A DNA stretch of 64,000 bases from Sphingobacterium sp. LZ7M1. Lineage in GTDB: Bacteria > Bacteroidota > Bacteroidia > Sphingobacteriales > Sphingobacteriaceae. Of the stretch, positions 9,093 through 17,804 are shown piece by piece. Numbering within the stretch: the first letter of the stretch is position 1; every line of letters begins with the position of its first letter. The position numbers were made by a program, and so were the translations under genes. The notes under the pieces are model-generated. The model did no database searches, had not been told where the DNA came from, and saw only the letters and a list, made by a program, of their open reading frames with translations. The DNA lies in assembly GCF_024296865.1 (NCBI RefSeq), contig NZ_CP101134.1, positions 1,178,001 through 1,242,000 on the forward strand, given 5' to 3'.

Positions 9093-9100
9093 TACCTTTG
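9093..9100 (+). promoter_or_regulatory. -7 promoter element of the 9150 gene
   Basis: TACCTTTG, an exact TAnnTTTG match, 49 bases before the ATG at 9150. Confidence 0.55.
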
Positions 9101-9149
9101 TACGAATTATTTTTCAGGCTGTTAAGGCCTTTATCCATAATAAAAACAC

Positions 9150-9926
9150 ATGCAAAATTTTCAACGTAGGGACAGGTCCGAAAAGCGTGAGACAAATCAG
9201 ATGGTATTTGGGATCCGTGCTGTCATGGAAGCCATTGATAGTGGAAAAGAAATTGAATCCTTATTTGTTCAACGTGGTCTGTCGGGACCTTTGTTTGCTG
9301 AATTCAAAGCTTTAGTAAAAGAGCAGAATGTTGCATTCCAACAGGTACCTATTGAAAAATTAAATAGAATTACGCGCAAGAACCATCAAGGTGTCATCGC
9401 CGTGATCTCTCCGATTACGTATCAGGACATTGAAGACCTATTGCCAACGATCTATGAAAAAGGGGAGACTCCTTTGTTGTTGATGTTGGATGGGGTTACC
9501 GATGTCAGGAATATGGGAGCGATAGCACGTACAGCGGAATGTGCTGGTGTGCATGCGATCATTGTTCCTAAAAAGGGTTCTGCGGAAATCAACCCTGATG
9601 CGATCAAAACTTCAGCCGGTGCTCTTTATAAGATTCCGGTGTGTAGACAGGATTCGCTAGGCCGTGTTGCAAAATTCTTGATTGATTCAGGAGTTCAATT
9701 GGTCGTGAGTACAGAAAAAACCAAGGAATCGATCTACGATGTGGATTATACCACGCCAAGCTGTATCATCATGGGTGCAGAGGATGTTGGTGTATCGGAT
9801 GATTTGATCCGTATATCGGATAAATTAGCTAAGATCCCAATGTTCGGCGAGATTGAATCCCTGAATGTTTCGGTTTCAGCTGCCGTTGTAATTTATGAAG
9901 CGGTTAGACAGCGCAATATCTCCTAA
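9150..9926 (+). CDS. rlmB: SpoU/TrmH-family rRNA 2'-O-methyltransferase, RlmB-like
   Basis: A 258-residue SPOUT methyltransferase. The N-terminal part (MVFGIRAVMEAI, residues ~18-29) is the RlmB-type substrate-binding domain. The C-terminal knot has LDGVTDVRNMGAIARTAE (motif 1), IIMGAEDVGVS (motif 2) and IPMFGEIESLNVSVSAAV (motif 3), which bind S-adenosylmethionine. RlmB methylates the ribose of G2251 in 23S rRNA; the exact site here is inferred. It has its own promoter and is followed after 2 bases by the HPP gene, so the two are probably co-transcribed. Confidence 0.88.
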   Translation: MQNFQRRDRSEKRETNQMVFGIRAVMEAIDSGKEIESLFVQRGLSGPLFAEFKALVKEQNVAFQQVPIEKLNRITRKNHQGVIAVISPITYQDIEDLLPTIYEKGETPLLLMLDGVTDVRNMGAIARTAECAGVHAIIVPKKGSAEINPDAIKTSAGALYKIPVCRQDSLGRVAKFLIDSGVQLVVSTEKTKESIYDVDYTTPSCIIMGAEDVGVSDDLIRISDKLAKIPMFGEIESLNVSVSAAVVIYEAVRQRNIS

Positions 9927-9928
9927 CC

Positions 9929-10555
9929 TTGGTGGATAGACTTAAAAAATCTGTAGCTAGGCATTTTAGGGTATATCGGTATGTGATGTACCGTGAGACC
10001 TTGGTGGATTTCAGGGAACATTTCTGGTCCTTTCTGGGTGCCTTTATTGGCATCGGGCTGATTGCTTTTATACAGTCGCTTCACTTTCCTCCTTTAGAAA
10101 ATGTATTCTTAATAGGCTCCTTTGGAGCCTCTGCTGTTTTAGTTTATGGCGCTATCCAGAGTCCCTTGGCGCAGCCTAGGAACTTGGTTGGTGGACATGT
10201 AGTTTCGGCCATCGTTGGGGTGACCATAGCAAAGGTACTGCCGGATGTGATCTGGTTGACAGCTCCTTTAGCTGTAGCTAGCTCTATTGTTGCGATGCAG
10301 TTCAGCAGGACCTTGCACCCGCCCGGTGGAGCAACGGCATTGATTGCAGTTAGTGGGGGAGCCAAAATCACGGAATTAGGCTATCTCTATGTCTTAGCGC
10401 CAGTCCTGTTGGGGACATTGATCTTGCTGTTGGTGGCATTGATATTTAACAATATCACCAAGAAAAGACATTATCCAGTCCGATATTCCCGATTGAGGAG
10501 ATCAAGACGAAAGCAATTGAAGCAACGATTTGAAAGATTTAAGGCCAATATTTGA
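9929..10555 (+). CDS. HPP-family membrane protein
   Basis: A 208-residue protein of the HPP family, named for the HPPGGATAL motif (here ~residues 130-138, TLHPPGGATALIAVSGG). Four to five hydrophobic segments are visible between residues ~30 and 180, followed by a basic C-terminal tail. A plant/cyanobacterial homologue has been linked to nitrite transport, but the bacterial role is not settled. The start is uncertain: the frame opens with TTG at 9929 then GTG at 9932, two bases after the rlmB-like stop, which suggests translational coupling; the first ATG is ~20 codons further in. Confidence 0.75.
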   Translation: MVDRLKKSVARHFRVYRYVMYRETLVDFREHFWSFLGAFIGIGLIAFIQSLHFPPLENVFLIGSFGASAVLVYGAIQSPLAQPRNLVGGHVVSAIVGVTIAKVLPDVIWLTAPLAVASSIVAMQFSRTLHPPGGATALIAVSGGAKITELGYLYVLAPVLLGTLILLLVALIFNNITKKRHYPVRYSRLRRSRRKQLKQRFERFKANI

Positions 10556-10655
10556 ATATTGGTCTTTTTTATTTGCGATAATTGCATGTTTATGCGTTTT
10601 TTATTTTGAATATCAGAATAAACGAATAACTTTACGGCAATCTACCGAATGTCCA

Positions 10656-12188
10656 ATGAAACACCTAACTATCCTAAATGGCCTGGCCATTTTTGCGCTT
10701 TCGCTTGGCAGTACATGTTATGTGCAGGCGCAAAGCCCTTTAAAGATCGAGGAAGCCATCTTAAAGGATCAGAAAAACTTTTACTATGTTGATTTCAAGA
10801 AATATCCTAAGTCGTTGAACAATCTTCCGATCGGTGTTTTTGATTCCGGTACGGGTGGTTTGACCGTGTTGGATGCACTCGTAAATTTCGATGAACATAA
10901 CAATCGCTCGAGATCGAAGGAAAAGGATGGCGTGCTTGATTTCAAGCAGGAGAATTTTATCTATTTGGCGGACCAGGCGAATATGCCTTATGGAAATTAC
11001 CATTCCGCTGAAAAGGATGATCTTCTGGTTGAACATATCATCAAGGATTTTCAGTTCTTGCTTTCGAACAAATATTATCCTAACTATCAGGCTTCAAAAT
11101 TCAACAGTGATAAGGAAAAGGTGAAGGCAATAGTGATTGCCTGCAATACAGCAACAGCATATGGGTATAAGGATGCTGAAGCCTTTATGAAAAAGACCAA
11201 TCTTGATATTCCTGTGATCGGTGTCATCAATGCAGCTGCACGAGGAACGTTGGCACTGTTTGATAAAGATGAGTCGGGCTCTATAGCGGTATTTGCTACC
11301 GTGGGGACCATTGCATCTGGCGGATATGAACGAACGATAAAAGAGCAGATCGCTCTTGCTGGCCATACTGGGGACTTGCAGATCTTTAATCAAGGTGGGC
11401 ATGGCGTAGCTGAGGCCGTGGATGAAGAACCAGATTTCATAAAGACCAGTGCCAATGCACCGCGGGCCGATTATAGAGGACCTTCCTTAGATAACAAGGA
11501 CTATAAGATCGACCGTACGCTCATGGATATCTATAATTTTAATTTTGATAAAAACCAGATGCTCTGTGATAGCAAGGATACAGAAGATTGCACGATGATG
11601 CAGATCAATTCTTCGGAAAACTATATCCGTTATCATTTGGTGAGTTTGCTGGAACAGATGCGTAAGACGGAAGGTGCTAAGCCATTGAAAGCGATGGTTT
11701 TAGGTTGTACGCATTATCCTTATCTGGTCAAGGAAATTAATCAGGTGTTAGGCGAGTTGAAGGAATATAAAGGGAATGATGGAGCGTATAAATACAAGGC
11801 TTTGATCGATAATGAAGTCCATATCATTGACCCATCTGTTTTTGTTGCCCGTGAATTATATGATGCCTTGGAAGAGCAGGAGCTGTTTAATTCCAAGGGG
11901 GATATGTTGAATAATTCGGAGTTTTATATCTCCGTTCCAAACCAAGATAATAAATCGGTTCAATTGGAGGGGGGAGAAGCTAGGTTTACCTACGACTATA
12001 AATATGGGAGGAAGGAAAATGAGATTCAGGAGTATGTGAAGGTTGTGCCTTTTGATCGAGGAAATATATCGGACATGACCTTGGAGAGGTTTAGGAACGT
12101 TATACCAAATACCTATGAGTTGATGCGTAACTTTTCAGAGGGCAATAGCAAGATGAAAGGACATGCTGAAGAGATCAGGATCAAGTAA
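10656..12188 (+). CDS. Exported glutamate racemase-like protein
   Basis: A 510-residue aspartate/glutamate racemase-family protein. Family hallmarks are present: FDSGTGGLT with Asp63-Ser64, first catalytic cysteine Cys163 in VIACNTATA, and second catalytic cysteine Cys351 in VLGCTHYPY. Two features are unusual. The protein begins with a hydrophobic segment ending in VQAQS (residues 1-27), a plausible Sec signal peptide, which would place it in the periplasm. The two cysteines are 188 residues apart against ~110 in ordinary MurI, because of a charged insertion around residues 260-320. Ordinary MurI makes D-glutamate for peptidoglycan in the cytoplasm and is ~270 residues. The ATG at 10656 was preferred over the longer frame because it creates the signal peptide. 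Function inferred. Confidence 0.75.
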   Translation: MKHLTILNGLAIFALSLGSTCYVQAQSPLKIEEAILKDQKNFYYVDFKKYPKSLNNLPIGVFDSGTGGLTVLDALVNFDEHNNRSRSKEKDGVLDFKQENFIYLADQANMPYGNYHSAEKDDLLVEHIIKDFQFLLSNKYYPNYQASKFNSDKEKVKAIVIACNTATAYGYKDAEAFMKKTNLDIPVIGVINAAARGTLALFDKDESGSIAVFATVGTIASGGYERTIKEQIALAGHTGDLQIFNQGGHGVAEAVDEEPDFIKTSANAPRADYRGPSLDNKDYKIDRTLMDIYNFNFDKNQMLCDSKDTEDCTMMQINSSENYIRYHLVSLLEQMRKTEGAKPLKAMVLGCTHYPYLVKEINQVLGELKEYKGNDGAYKYKALIDNEVHIIDPSVFVARELYDALEEQELFNSKGDMLNNSEFYISVPNQDNKSVQLEGGEARFTYDYKYGRKENEIQEYVKVVPFDRGNISDMTLERFRNVIPNTYELMRNFSEGNSKMKGHAEEIRIK

Positions 12189-12189
12189 T

Positions 12190-12226
12190 AAAAAAATAAG
12201 CTCCAAATTTGGAGCTTATTTTTTTA
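12190..12226. terminator. Bidirectional terminator
   Basis: AAATAAGCTCCAAA and its complement form a perfect palindrome centred at 12207/12208, with A-run before and T-run after. It serves the racemase-like gene (+) and the helicase gene (-), whose stops flank it. Confidence 0.85.
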
Positions 12227-12230
12227 TTTT

Positions 12231-14057
12231 CTAATATCTGTTTCTAGACTCTCTGTCTTTGCGTTTTCCGGAGAAATCACGGAAACCACCGCCAGATCCG
12301 CCTCTGTCGCCCCTGTCTCTACGACCAGAACCACCTCCGCGATATCCGCCTCTGTCTCCACCTCTATCACCTCTGTCTCTACGGTCACCACCGCCGAAAC
12401 CACCAGAACGACGTCTTCCGCCTCTGTCTGATGAAGGTCTGTCGCCAGAAACTTCGATTCTAACGTCTCTACCGTTAAAGTCTACACCTTTGAATCCTTG
12501 GAATACACTGTCTACGTCAGCATCAAGTACTTCGAAGAAAGTGAATACACCTTTAAGGTCTATTTTACCAACTGATTTACCTGAGATCTTACCTTTGTTA
12601 CAGATGTAAGAAAGCATGTCTCCACGGCTGAACTCATCCACCGATCCCAAGTTGATAAACAAACGGGTATAACCTTTGGATCCAGTACGACGCTCACCTC
12701 TTTCACCACGTTCGCCTCTTGCTTCGCGGGCTTCCATGTTCAAGTCAGGAGCATCTTGGTAGTAGTTCAAGAATCTGTTGAATTCCAAAGAAGCGAATTT
12801 TTTGATTACTTCTTCTTTAGAAAGATCTTGCAAACTTTCCATGATCTGAGGTAAGAAAGCAGTGATCTGATCTTCATGTACTTCTACGTTGTGTACTTTG
12901 TCAACAAGAGAGAGCAATTGTTTTTCACATACTTCAGTACCCTGAGGAACTTGTTTGCGGATAAATTCTTTTCCGATAATCTTTTCGATATGACGGATTT
13001 TGCTCATTTCTTTCACATTGATCAATGAGATCGAAATACCAGTTTTACCGGCACGAGCGGTACGACCAGAACGGTGCGTATAGTTTTCAGTTTCGTCTGG
13101 TAATGAATAGTTGATTACGTGTGTTACGTCGTTCACGTCGATACCACGAGCTGCAACGTCAGTAGCAATCAATAATTGCAAGTTGCGTTCGCGATAGCGT
13201 TTCATTACTTTATCACGTTGCTGTTGCGAAAGATCACCGTGCAGGGAGTCGGCGTTGTAGCCGTCTTTGATCAATGCTTCAGCGATTTCTTGCGTTTCAA
13301 TTTTAGTACGGCAGAATACGATACCAAAGATTTCAGGGTAATAGTCGACGATACGTTTAAAAGCAGCGTATTTGTCTTTCGCCTTGATCATGAAGTATTG
13401 GTGCTCGATATTCTCGTTACCCGTATTCTTGGTTCCTACAGTCAACTCTTTCGGGTCGTTCATGTAGTTCTGCGCGATACGGCGCACTTCTTTAGGCATG
13501 GTTGCGGAAAACAACCAAGTTTTTTTGTCGTCAGGAGTTTCAGAAAGGATATTGTTAATGTCCTCTTGGAATCCCATGTTCAACATTTCGTCAGCTTCGT
13601 CAAGCACTACATAGCGAACATTGGAGAAGTCAATGGCATTACGGCCAATGATATCCAACATCCTTCCTGGAGTGGCAACAACGATTTGAACACCACGACG
13701 AATCTGGCGTAATTGATCACCGATATTGGCACCGCCATAAACGGCAACCACATGTACGTTATCGATGTACTTGGCAAATTTTTCTAGGTCTCTTGCGATT
13801 TGCAAACATAGCTCACGCGTTGGACATAGAACCAATGCTTGAGGTTGTTTTGATGAAAAGTCTAGTTGTTCTAAAAGTGGAAGACCAAATGCCGCTGTCT
13901 TCCCTGTACCTGTTTGGGCTAATCCGACAAAATCGTCGTTACCAGTCAGTAATACAGGAATGGCTTTTTCCTGGATGGGAGAAGGTTTCTCGAAACCTAA
14001 CTCAGTGATGGCATTAACAATCTCTTCACGGATTCCCAGTTCTAAAAATGGGTTCAT
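12231..14057 (-). CDS. DEAD-box RNA helicase with RGG-rich tail (DeaD/CsdA type)
   Basis: A 608-residue ATP-dependent RNA helicase. The core carries motif I AQTGTGKTA, motif II DEAD, motif III SAT and motif VI HRSGRTARAG, after the N-terminal Q-motif segment. Residues ~470-545 resemble the DbpA/CsdA RNA-binding domain (TRLFINLGS, GRDVRIEVSG), and the last ~60 residues are a low-complexity Arg/Gly tail of RGG/RDRGDRGG units, which binds RNA without sequence preference. DeaD proteins assist ribosome assembly and mRNA turnover in the cold. A long upstream gap and a strong -7 box close to the start are consistent with a regulated single gene. Confidence 0.92.
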   Translation of the reverse strand: MNPFLELGIREEIVNAITELGFEKPSPIQEKAIPVLLTGNDDFVGLAQTGTGKTAAFGLPLLEQLDFSSKQPQALVLCPTRELCLQIARDLEKFAKYIDNVHVVAVYGGANIGDQLRQIRRGVQIVVATPGRMLDIIGRNAIDFSNVRYVVLDEADEMLNMGFQEDINNILSETPDDKKTWLFSATMPKEVRRIAQNYMNDPKELTVGTKNTGNENIEHQYFMIKAKDKYAAFKRIVDYYPEIFGIVFCRTKIETQEIAEALIKDGYNADSLHGDLSQQQRDKVMKRYRERNLQLLIATDVAARGIDVNDVTHVINYSLPDETENYTHRSGRTARAGKTGISISLINVKEMSKIRHIEKIIGKEFIRKQVPQGTEVCEKQLLSLVDKVHNVEVHEDQITAFLPQIMESLQDLSKEEVIKKFASLEFNRFLNYYQDAPDLNMEAREARGERGERGERRTGSKGYTRLFINLGSVDEFSRGDMLSYICNKGKISGKSVGKIDLKGVFTFFEVLDADVDSVFQGFKGVDFNGRDVRIEVSGDRPSSDRGGRRRSGGFGGGDRRDRGDRGGDRGGYRGGGSGRRDRGDRGGSGGGFRDFSGKRKDRESRNRY

Positions 14058-14097
14058 GAAATAAAATATACAATAGGCACTATTGCCTAAGGCGGTG

Positions 14098-14105
14098 CAA
14101 AGGTA
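14098..14105 (-). promoter_or_regulatory. -7 promoter element of the DEAD-box helicase
   Basis: The minus strand reads TACCTTTG followed by CACCGC, a very typical Bacteroidota promoter context, about 40 bases upstream of the helicase ATG at 14057. The -33 element is not clear. Confidence 0.6.
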
Positions 14106-14488
14106 ATTACAATAATTGATAAATCCTAATTTTCAATACTTTGTGGATTAAAAAATGTTTTATTTCCGATTTTCGGAATAGGTCCACAAATAGATTTGCT
14201 GTAATTTCTTTATCTACCTATTAAACAATGGTTTTTTATTAAGGTTTTGGTTTAATTATCGATACTTATAAAAGAAATTTGAGGATTTTGCTGGATGTAG
14301 CAAAAAAGTGATAAATGTATTGGGTTTAATTATTCTGTATTGATTGAATCCTGCCAATAATTATTCTGATAGTTCTTGTCTAGAACGAATGATTGCAAAG
14401 AAATAAGGTTAAATCATTGTAGTTTTTAATTTATTAGCGTCCTTGCTAATGAATTGTTAATGAATTGTAATCTATTTTAATTTTTTTG
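14106..14488. other. AT-rich divergent intergenic region
   Basis: About 380 bases of AT-rich DNA between the divergent helicase and permease promoters. I see no gene. A short direct repeat, TAATGAATTGT, occurs at 14448-14458 and again ending at about 14469, just before the permease promoter. Confidence 0.4.
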
Positions 14489-14496
14489 TAGGTTTG
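14465..14496 (+). promoter_or_regulatory. Promoter of the amino acid permease
   Basis: TTG at 14465-14467, a 21-base spacer, then TAGGTTTG at 14489-14496 (exact TAnnTTTG). The ATG follows 25 bases later at 14522. Confidence 0.6.
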
Positions 14497-14521
14497 ATTC
14501 TTTAATTATTCATCTAAATTT

Positions 14522-16012
14522 ATGTGGTATAAAAAATCTATTACAAAATTAATTTCTGAAGCTGAACAGAGCGGCGAAGGTACCCTGAAACGGACCTTGT
14601 CCAGTTCTGGCCTGATTGCTTTGGGGATTGGAGCCATTATCGGTGCGGGACTATTCTCTTTGACAGGGATTGCTGCTGCTGACCATGCTGGTCCCGCGGT
14701 AATGATATCTTTTGTTATTGCTGCGGTAGGCTGTGCATTTGCTGGGCTATGTTATGCGGAGTTTGCTTCCATGATTCCTGTTGCAGGAAGTGCCTACACC
14801 TATTCCTATGCGACCATGGGCGAGTTTATGGCTTGGATCATCGGTTGGGACCTTGTACTTGAATATGCTTTGGCTGCTGCTACCGTTGCGGTGAGCTGGT
14901 CGCAATATGTCAATGAGCTGTTCTTATTGATAGGGGTCCATCTCCCCCAGGAGGTGCTAGCAGGACCATTTGAAGGCGGGGTAATCAACTTGCCTGCCAT
15001 TATCATCGTTTGTCTCTTGTCGCTGCTGCTGATGCGCGGAACGCAGGAGTCTTCCTTTGTCAATAACATCTTGGTTGTTTTGAAGGTGGCTGTGGTGATC
15101 TTGTTTATCGTATTGGGCTGGCAATTTATCGATCCTGCAAACCATACGCCATTGATCCCTACAAACGAAGGTGAGGAAATGGTGAAGACTGGGCAAATGG
15201 GATTCTGGGAGTTCTGGAATAGTGATTATCGGGGACACTATGGCTGGACAGGGATTCTACAGGCTGCAGGGGTTGTGTTCTTTGCATTTATTGGTTTTGA
15301 TGCGGTAAGTACTGCTGCGCAGGAAGCGAAAGATCCTAAGAAAGGCATGCCTATCGGGATTATCGGTTCATTGATCGTTTGTACTATATTATATGTGCTG
15401 TTTGCTTATGTTATGACAGGTTTGGCACCTTACACTGTGTTCAGTGGTGATGCAAAACCCGTAGCGACGGCATTTGAAAAAACTGGCTATCATTTCTTGA
15501 ATACGGCGATGATCGTGACAATCATTGCTGGATATACATCGGTGATCCTGGTGATGTTGTTGGGTCAGAGCCGCGTATTCTATTCGATGAGTAAGGATGG
15601 TCTGTTGCCTAAATTGTTCTCGGACCTTTCTAAACGTCAGACGCCTTGGAAAACAAACTTGATCTTTATGATCTTCGTAAGTTTGTTTGCTGGATTTGTG
15701 CCGGTTTCAGATCTAGGGCACATGGTAAGTATCGGAACATTATTTGCCTTTACATTAGTGTGTATCGGAGTGTTGGTGTTGCGTAAGACCAATCCGAAGC
15801 TTGAGCGTCCGTTTAGGACACCTTTGGTGCCTTTGGTGCCAATATTAGGTATCTTGGTGTGTGTGCTGATGATGGCGGGTCTTCCGATCGAGAGCTGGGA
15901 GCGTTTAGGAATCTGGATGGCAATCGGTGTTGCATTCTATTTCTTGTACGGACATAAACATTCCAAGATCAGGAAAGAGAAAGAAGCAGAAGCTTCTGGA
16001 ACTTCTGAGTAA
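14522..16012 (+). CDS. Amino acid permease (APC superfamily, CAT type)
   Basis: A 496-residue transporter with about 12-14 hydrophobic segments. The start GIGAIIGAGLFSLTG (residues ~36-50) is the APC helix-1 substrate-binding motif, and FIGFDAVSTAAQEAKDPKKGMP near residue 260 is the conserved cationic-amino-acid transporter motif. These proteins import amino acids by proton symport or exchange; the substrate cannot be told from sequence. The protein ends in a charged cytoplasmic tail. The gene has its own promoter and a terminator. Confidence 0.9.
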   Translation: MWYKKSITKLISEAEQSGEGTLKRTLSSSGLIALGIGAIIGAGLFSLTGIAAADHAGPAVMISFVIAAVGCAFAGLCYAEFASMIPVAGSAYTYSYATMGEFMAWIIGWDLVLEYALAAATVAVSWSQYVNELFLLIGVHLPQEVLAGPFEGGVINLPAIIIVCLLSLLLMRGTQESSFVNNILVVLKVAVVILFIVLGWQFIDPANHTPLIPTNEGEEMVKTGQMGFWEFWNSDYRGHYGWTGILQAAGVVFFAFIGFDAVSTAAQEAKDPKKGMPIGIIGSLIVCTILYVLFAYVMTGLAPYTVFSGDAKPVATAFEKTGYHFLNTAMIVTIIAGYTSVILVMLLGQSRVFYSMSKDGLLPKLFSDLSKRQTPWKTNLIFMIFVSLFAGFVPVSDLGHMVSIGTLFAFTLVCIGVLVLRKTNPKLERPFRTPLVPLVPILGILVCVLMMAGLPIESWERLGIWMAIGVAFYFLYGHKHSKIRKEKEAEASGTSE

Positions 16013-16032
16013 GGATAATCATATTTAATCAT

Positions 16033-16065
16033 TGGGGTAGGGCACAGGCTTTCTACCCCTTTTTA
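16033..16065 (+). terminator. Terminator of the permease gene
   Basis: GGGGTAG (16034-16040) pairs with CTACCCC (16053-16059), 12-base loop, then a T-run. Confidence 0.75.
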
Positions 16066-16085
16066 TTTTAACCATACATTAACTT

Positions 16086-16268
16086 ATGGACACGATAAAT
16101 AATGGGGATTTTTGTCAAGTAATCGCAGGGACCCATAAAGGGAAATCGGGTAGGGTGAATGATCTGCATGTAAGCAAGACCGGACATCAAACCCTTACGG
16201 TGGAACAGGATTCAGGAGTACGCTTTAAGACACTATTGAAAAATGTAGTCAAATTGTTGGAAGGCTAA
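16086..16268 (+). CDS. Small KOW-motif protein
   Basis: A 60-residue protein made almost entirely of a KOW-type SH3-like fold: GDFCQVIAGTHKGKSGRV (residues ~7-24) is the KOW core found in ribosomal protein L24 and NusG, where it contacts RNA or protein. Too short to be L24 and not in a ribosomal operon. An RNA-associated role is plausible from the family but unproved. The frame is tight between two terminators, which supports it as an independent small gene. Confidence 0.75.
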   Translation: MDTINNGDFCQVIAGTHKGKSGRVNDLHVSKTGHQTLTVEQDSGVRFKTLLKNVVKLLEG

Positions 16269-16308
16269 TTTCCTGTAGGAAAGAAAAGGCCTAGATAGGG
16301 CTAAAAAT

Positions 16309-16338
16309 AAGAAGGACCTGCAGATGCAGGTCCTTCTT
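16309..16338. terminator. Bidirectional terminator between KOW gene and ompA-like gene
   Basis: A perfect 14-bp stem, AAGAAGGACCTGCA (16309-16322) with TGCAGGTCCTTCTT (16325-16338). Confidence 0.85.
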
Positions 16339-16372
16339 GATTGTATGTTGTTTAGCTTAATGCAAGTTGTTC

Positions 16373-17698
16373 CTAGAATAAGGTAAATTCAACACGTCTG
16401 TTCAACTGACGTCCTTCTGGCGTACTGTTGGTAGCGATAGGTTGGTTAGGACCATAACCTGTAGCTTCGATACGTGATGCATTGGCACCTTTAGATACTA
16501 AGTAAGCTTTAACTGATTCTGCACGTTCTTTTGACAAACGTAAGTTCAATTGAAGTGAACCTGTGTTATCGGTGTGACCGGCAAGTTTTAAGCTGAAGTT
16601 TTTCTCGATCAATAAAGCTGCAACTCTATTCAATGATTCGTAAGATGAAGGGCGGATAGTAGCTTTGCTCAAGTCAAATTCCAAGTTTTTGATAGCTTCA
16701 TCAACAACTTTTCTATCTTCTTCAGTCACTACGATTTTCTCAATCACTTTGGTCTCGTGTTTAGCTTCTGGAAGTGGACATCCTGAACCGTCAACTTTAG
16801 TTCCTGCAGGAGTATCTGGACATTTGTCAAATTTGTTAGCAACACCGTCGCCATCACTATCTTCTAAGCCAGCATTGATTTCATCCATGTTGGACTGTAA
16901 TTTTTCATTTGCAGCAACCAAAGCATCACGCTCTGCTTTTAACTCATCATATCTTGCAGCCATTGTTGCCACAGGGTTTGAGTTTCCAAGGTAAGGTTTG
17001 CTTCCGTCACCCAATGCAACCTCTAGACCAGCATGTGCATAGGAGAACAGGTCGTTTTTGTATTGATCACCACGAACTCCATCAAAGTTTTGGTTTGCCC
17101 AGTTCAACTGGTAACCCAAGTCGATGTTGATTCCTTTCGCCACTGCGAATTTGAAACCAGCGTCAACTGGAACGAAAAGTTTTGTTTGAGATTCTGCAGT
17201 AGTTGAAGTTTCACCGATTTTCGTAGTGGTTTCGAAACTCATTGCACCTACACCGACAGCGAAGTAAGGTTTGATGATACTGTTGAAGAACCTCCAGTTT
17301 GTATTTGCCATAGTGAACTCACCAGATAGGGCTGCTGACCAAGGCATTTTAGTTTCAAACTCGGAAATTGCTGCGCCAGCAGTTTCATTGACACCGCCAA
17401 CTTTACCGCCCATGTATTGAGCTTTAATTCCGAAAGATGGGGAGATTTGGTTCTTAACATACGCAGAGTAACCTACGTTGTGGTTTAATTTATCGAATCC
17501 AGCTCTGTTGAAGCCGAAAATGTTTGATTGATTAAGGACCCCTGCATTTACTCCGATGGACCAAGTTCTGTACTGGGTAGTTGGACCTAAAGTAGTCGTG
17601 CCTTCAACGGTAGCTGTGTTGGTTTGAGCGAAAGTAGCAGAAGAGATTAAAACAGCAGCAGCTAATGCGCTAACTTTTTTAAAGTAAAGTGTTTTCAT
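16373..17698 (-). CDS. OmpA-family outer membrane protein
   Basis: A 441-residue porin-like outer membrane protein. The N-terminus from ATG 17698 is a clear Sec signal peptide ending TFAQ (~25). Residues ~30-250 are beta-strand rich and should form the barrel. A short helical stretch is followed by a calcium-binding thrombospondin type 3-like segment, DSDGDGVANKFDKCPDTPAG. The C-terminal ~110 residues are the OmpA peptidoglycan-binding domain (LAGHTDNTGS, LSKERAESVKAYL, GYGPNQPI). It ties the outer membrane to the cell wall. Its upstream region can form several alternative hairpins (see findings). An in-frame TTG start at 17749 was rejected, as it hides the signal peptide. Confidence 0.9.
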   Translation of the reverse strand: MKTLYFKKVSALAAAVLISSATFAQTNTATVEGTTTLGPTTQYRTWSIGVNAGVLNQSNIFGFNRAGFDKLNHNVGYSAYVKNQISPSFGIKAQYMGGKVGGVNETAGAAISEFETKMPWSAALSGEFTMANTNWRFFNSIIKPYFAVGVGAMSFETTTKIGETSTTAESQTKLFVPVDAGFKFAVAKGINIDLGYQLNWANQNFDGVRGDQYKNDLFSYAHAGLEVALGDGSKPYLGNSNPVATMAARYDELKAERDALVAANEKLQSNMDEINAGLEDSDGDGVANKFDKCPDTPAGTKVDGSGCPLPEAKHETKVIEKIVVTEEDRKVVDEAIKNLEFDLSKATIRPSSYESLNRVAALLIEKNFSLKLAGHTDNTGSLQLNLRLSKERAESVKAYLVSKGANASRIEATGYGPNQPIATNSTPEGRQLNRRVEFTLF

Positions 17699-17714
17699 AA
17701 TATTATATGCTTTT

Positions 17715-17762
17715 ATGCCAAAGGCATGGCAAATTTGTTGCCAAAACAACTTGTTTTGGCAA
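17715..17762. promoter_or_regulatory. Stacked inverted repeats in the ompA-like leader
   Basis: Three overlapping palindromes lie 17-64 bases upstream of the ATG: ATGCC/GGCAT (17715-17727), TGGCAA/TTGCCA (17727-17743) and a perfect 12-bp stem TTGCCAAAACAA/TTGTTTTGGCAA (17738-17762, one-base loop). The second and third share TTGCCA, so they exclude each other. They could be mRNA-stability or regulatory structures, or a protein-binding site. Confidence 0.5.
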
Positions 17763-17804
17763 CTCAGCCTAAAATATCATGATTTTGTAGTGAAAAACCT
17801 ATAA

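Noticed and set aside
12259..12609. 116-codon Pro/Arg-rich frame on the plus strand
   Set aside because: It is the antisense of the RGG-rich tail of the DEAD-box helicase; the low complexity comes from that tail.
13176..13712. 178-codon frame on the plus strand within the helicase gene
   Set aside because: It is the complement of the well-conserved helicase core and has no own signals.
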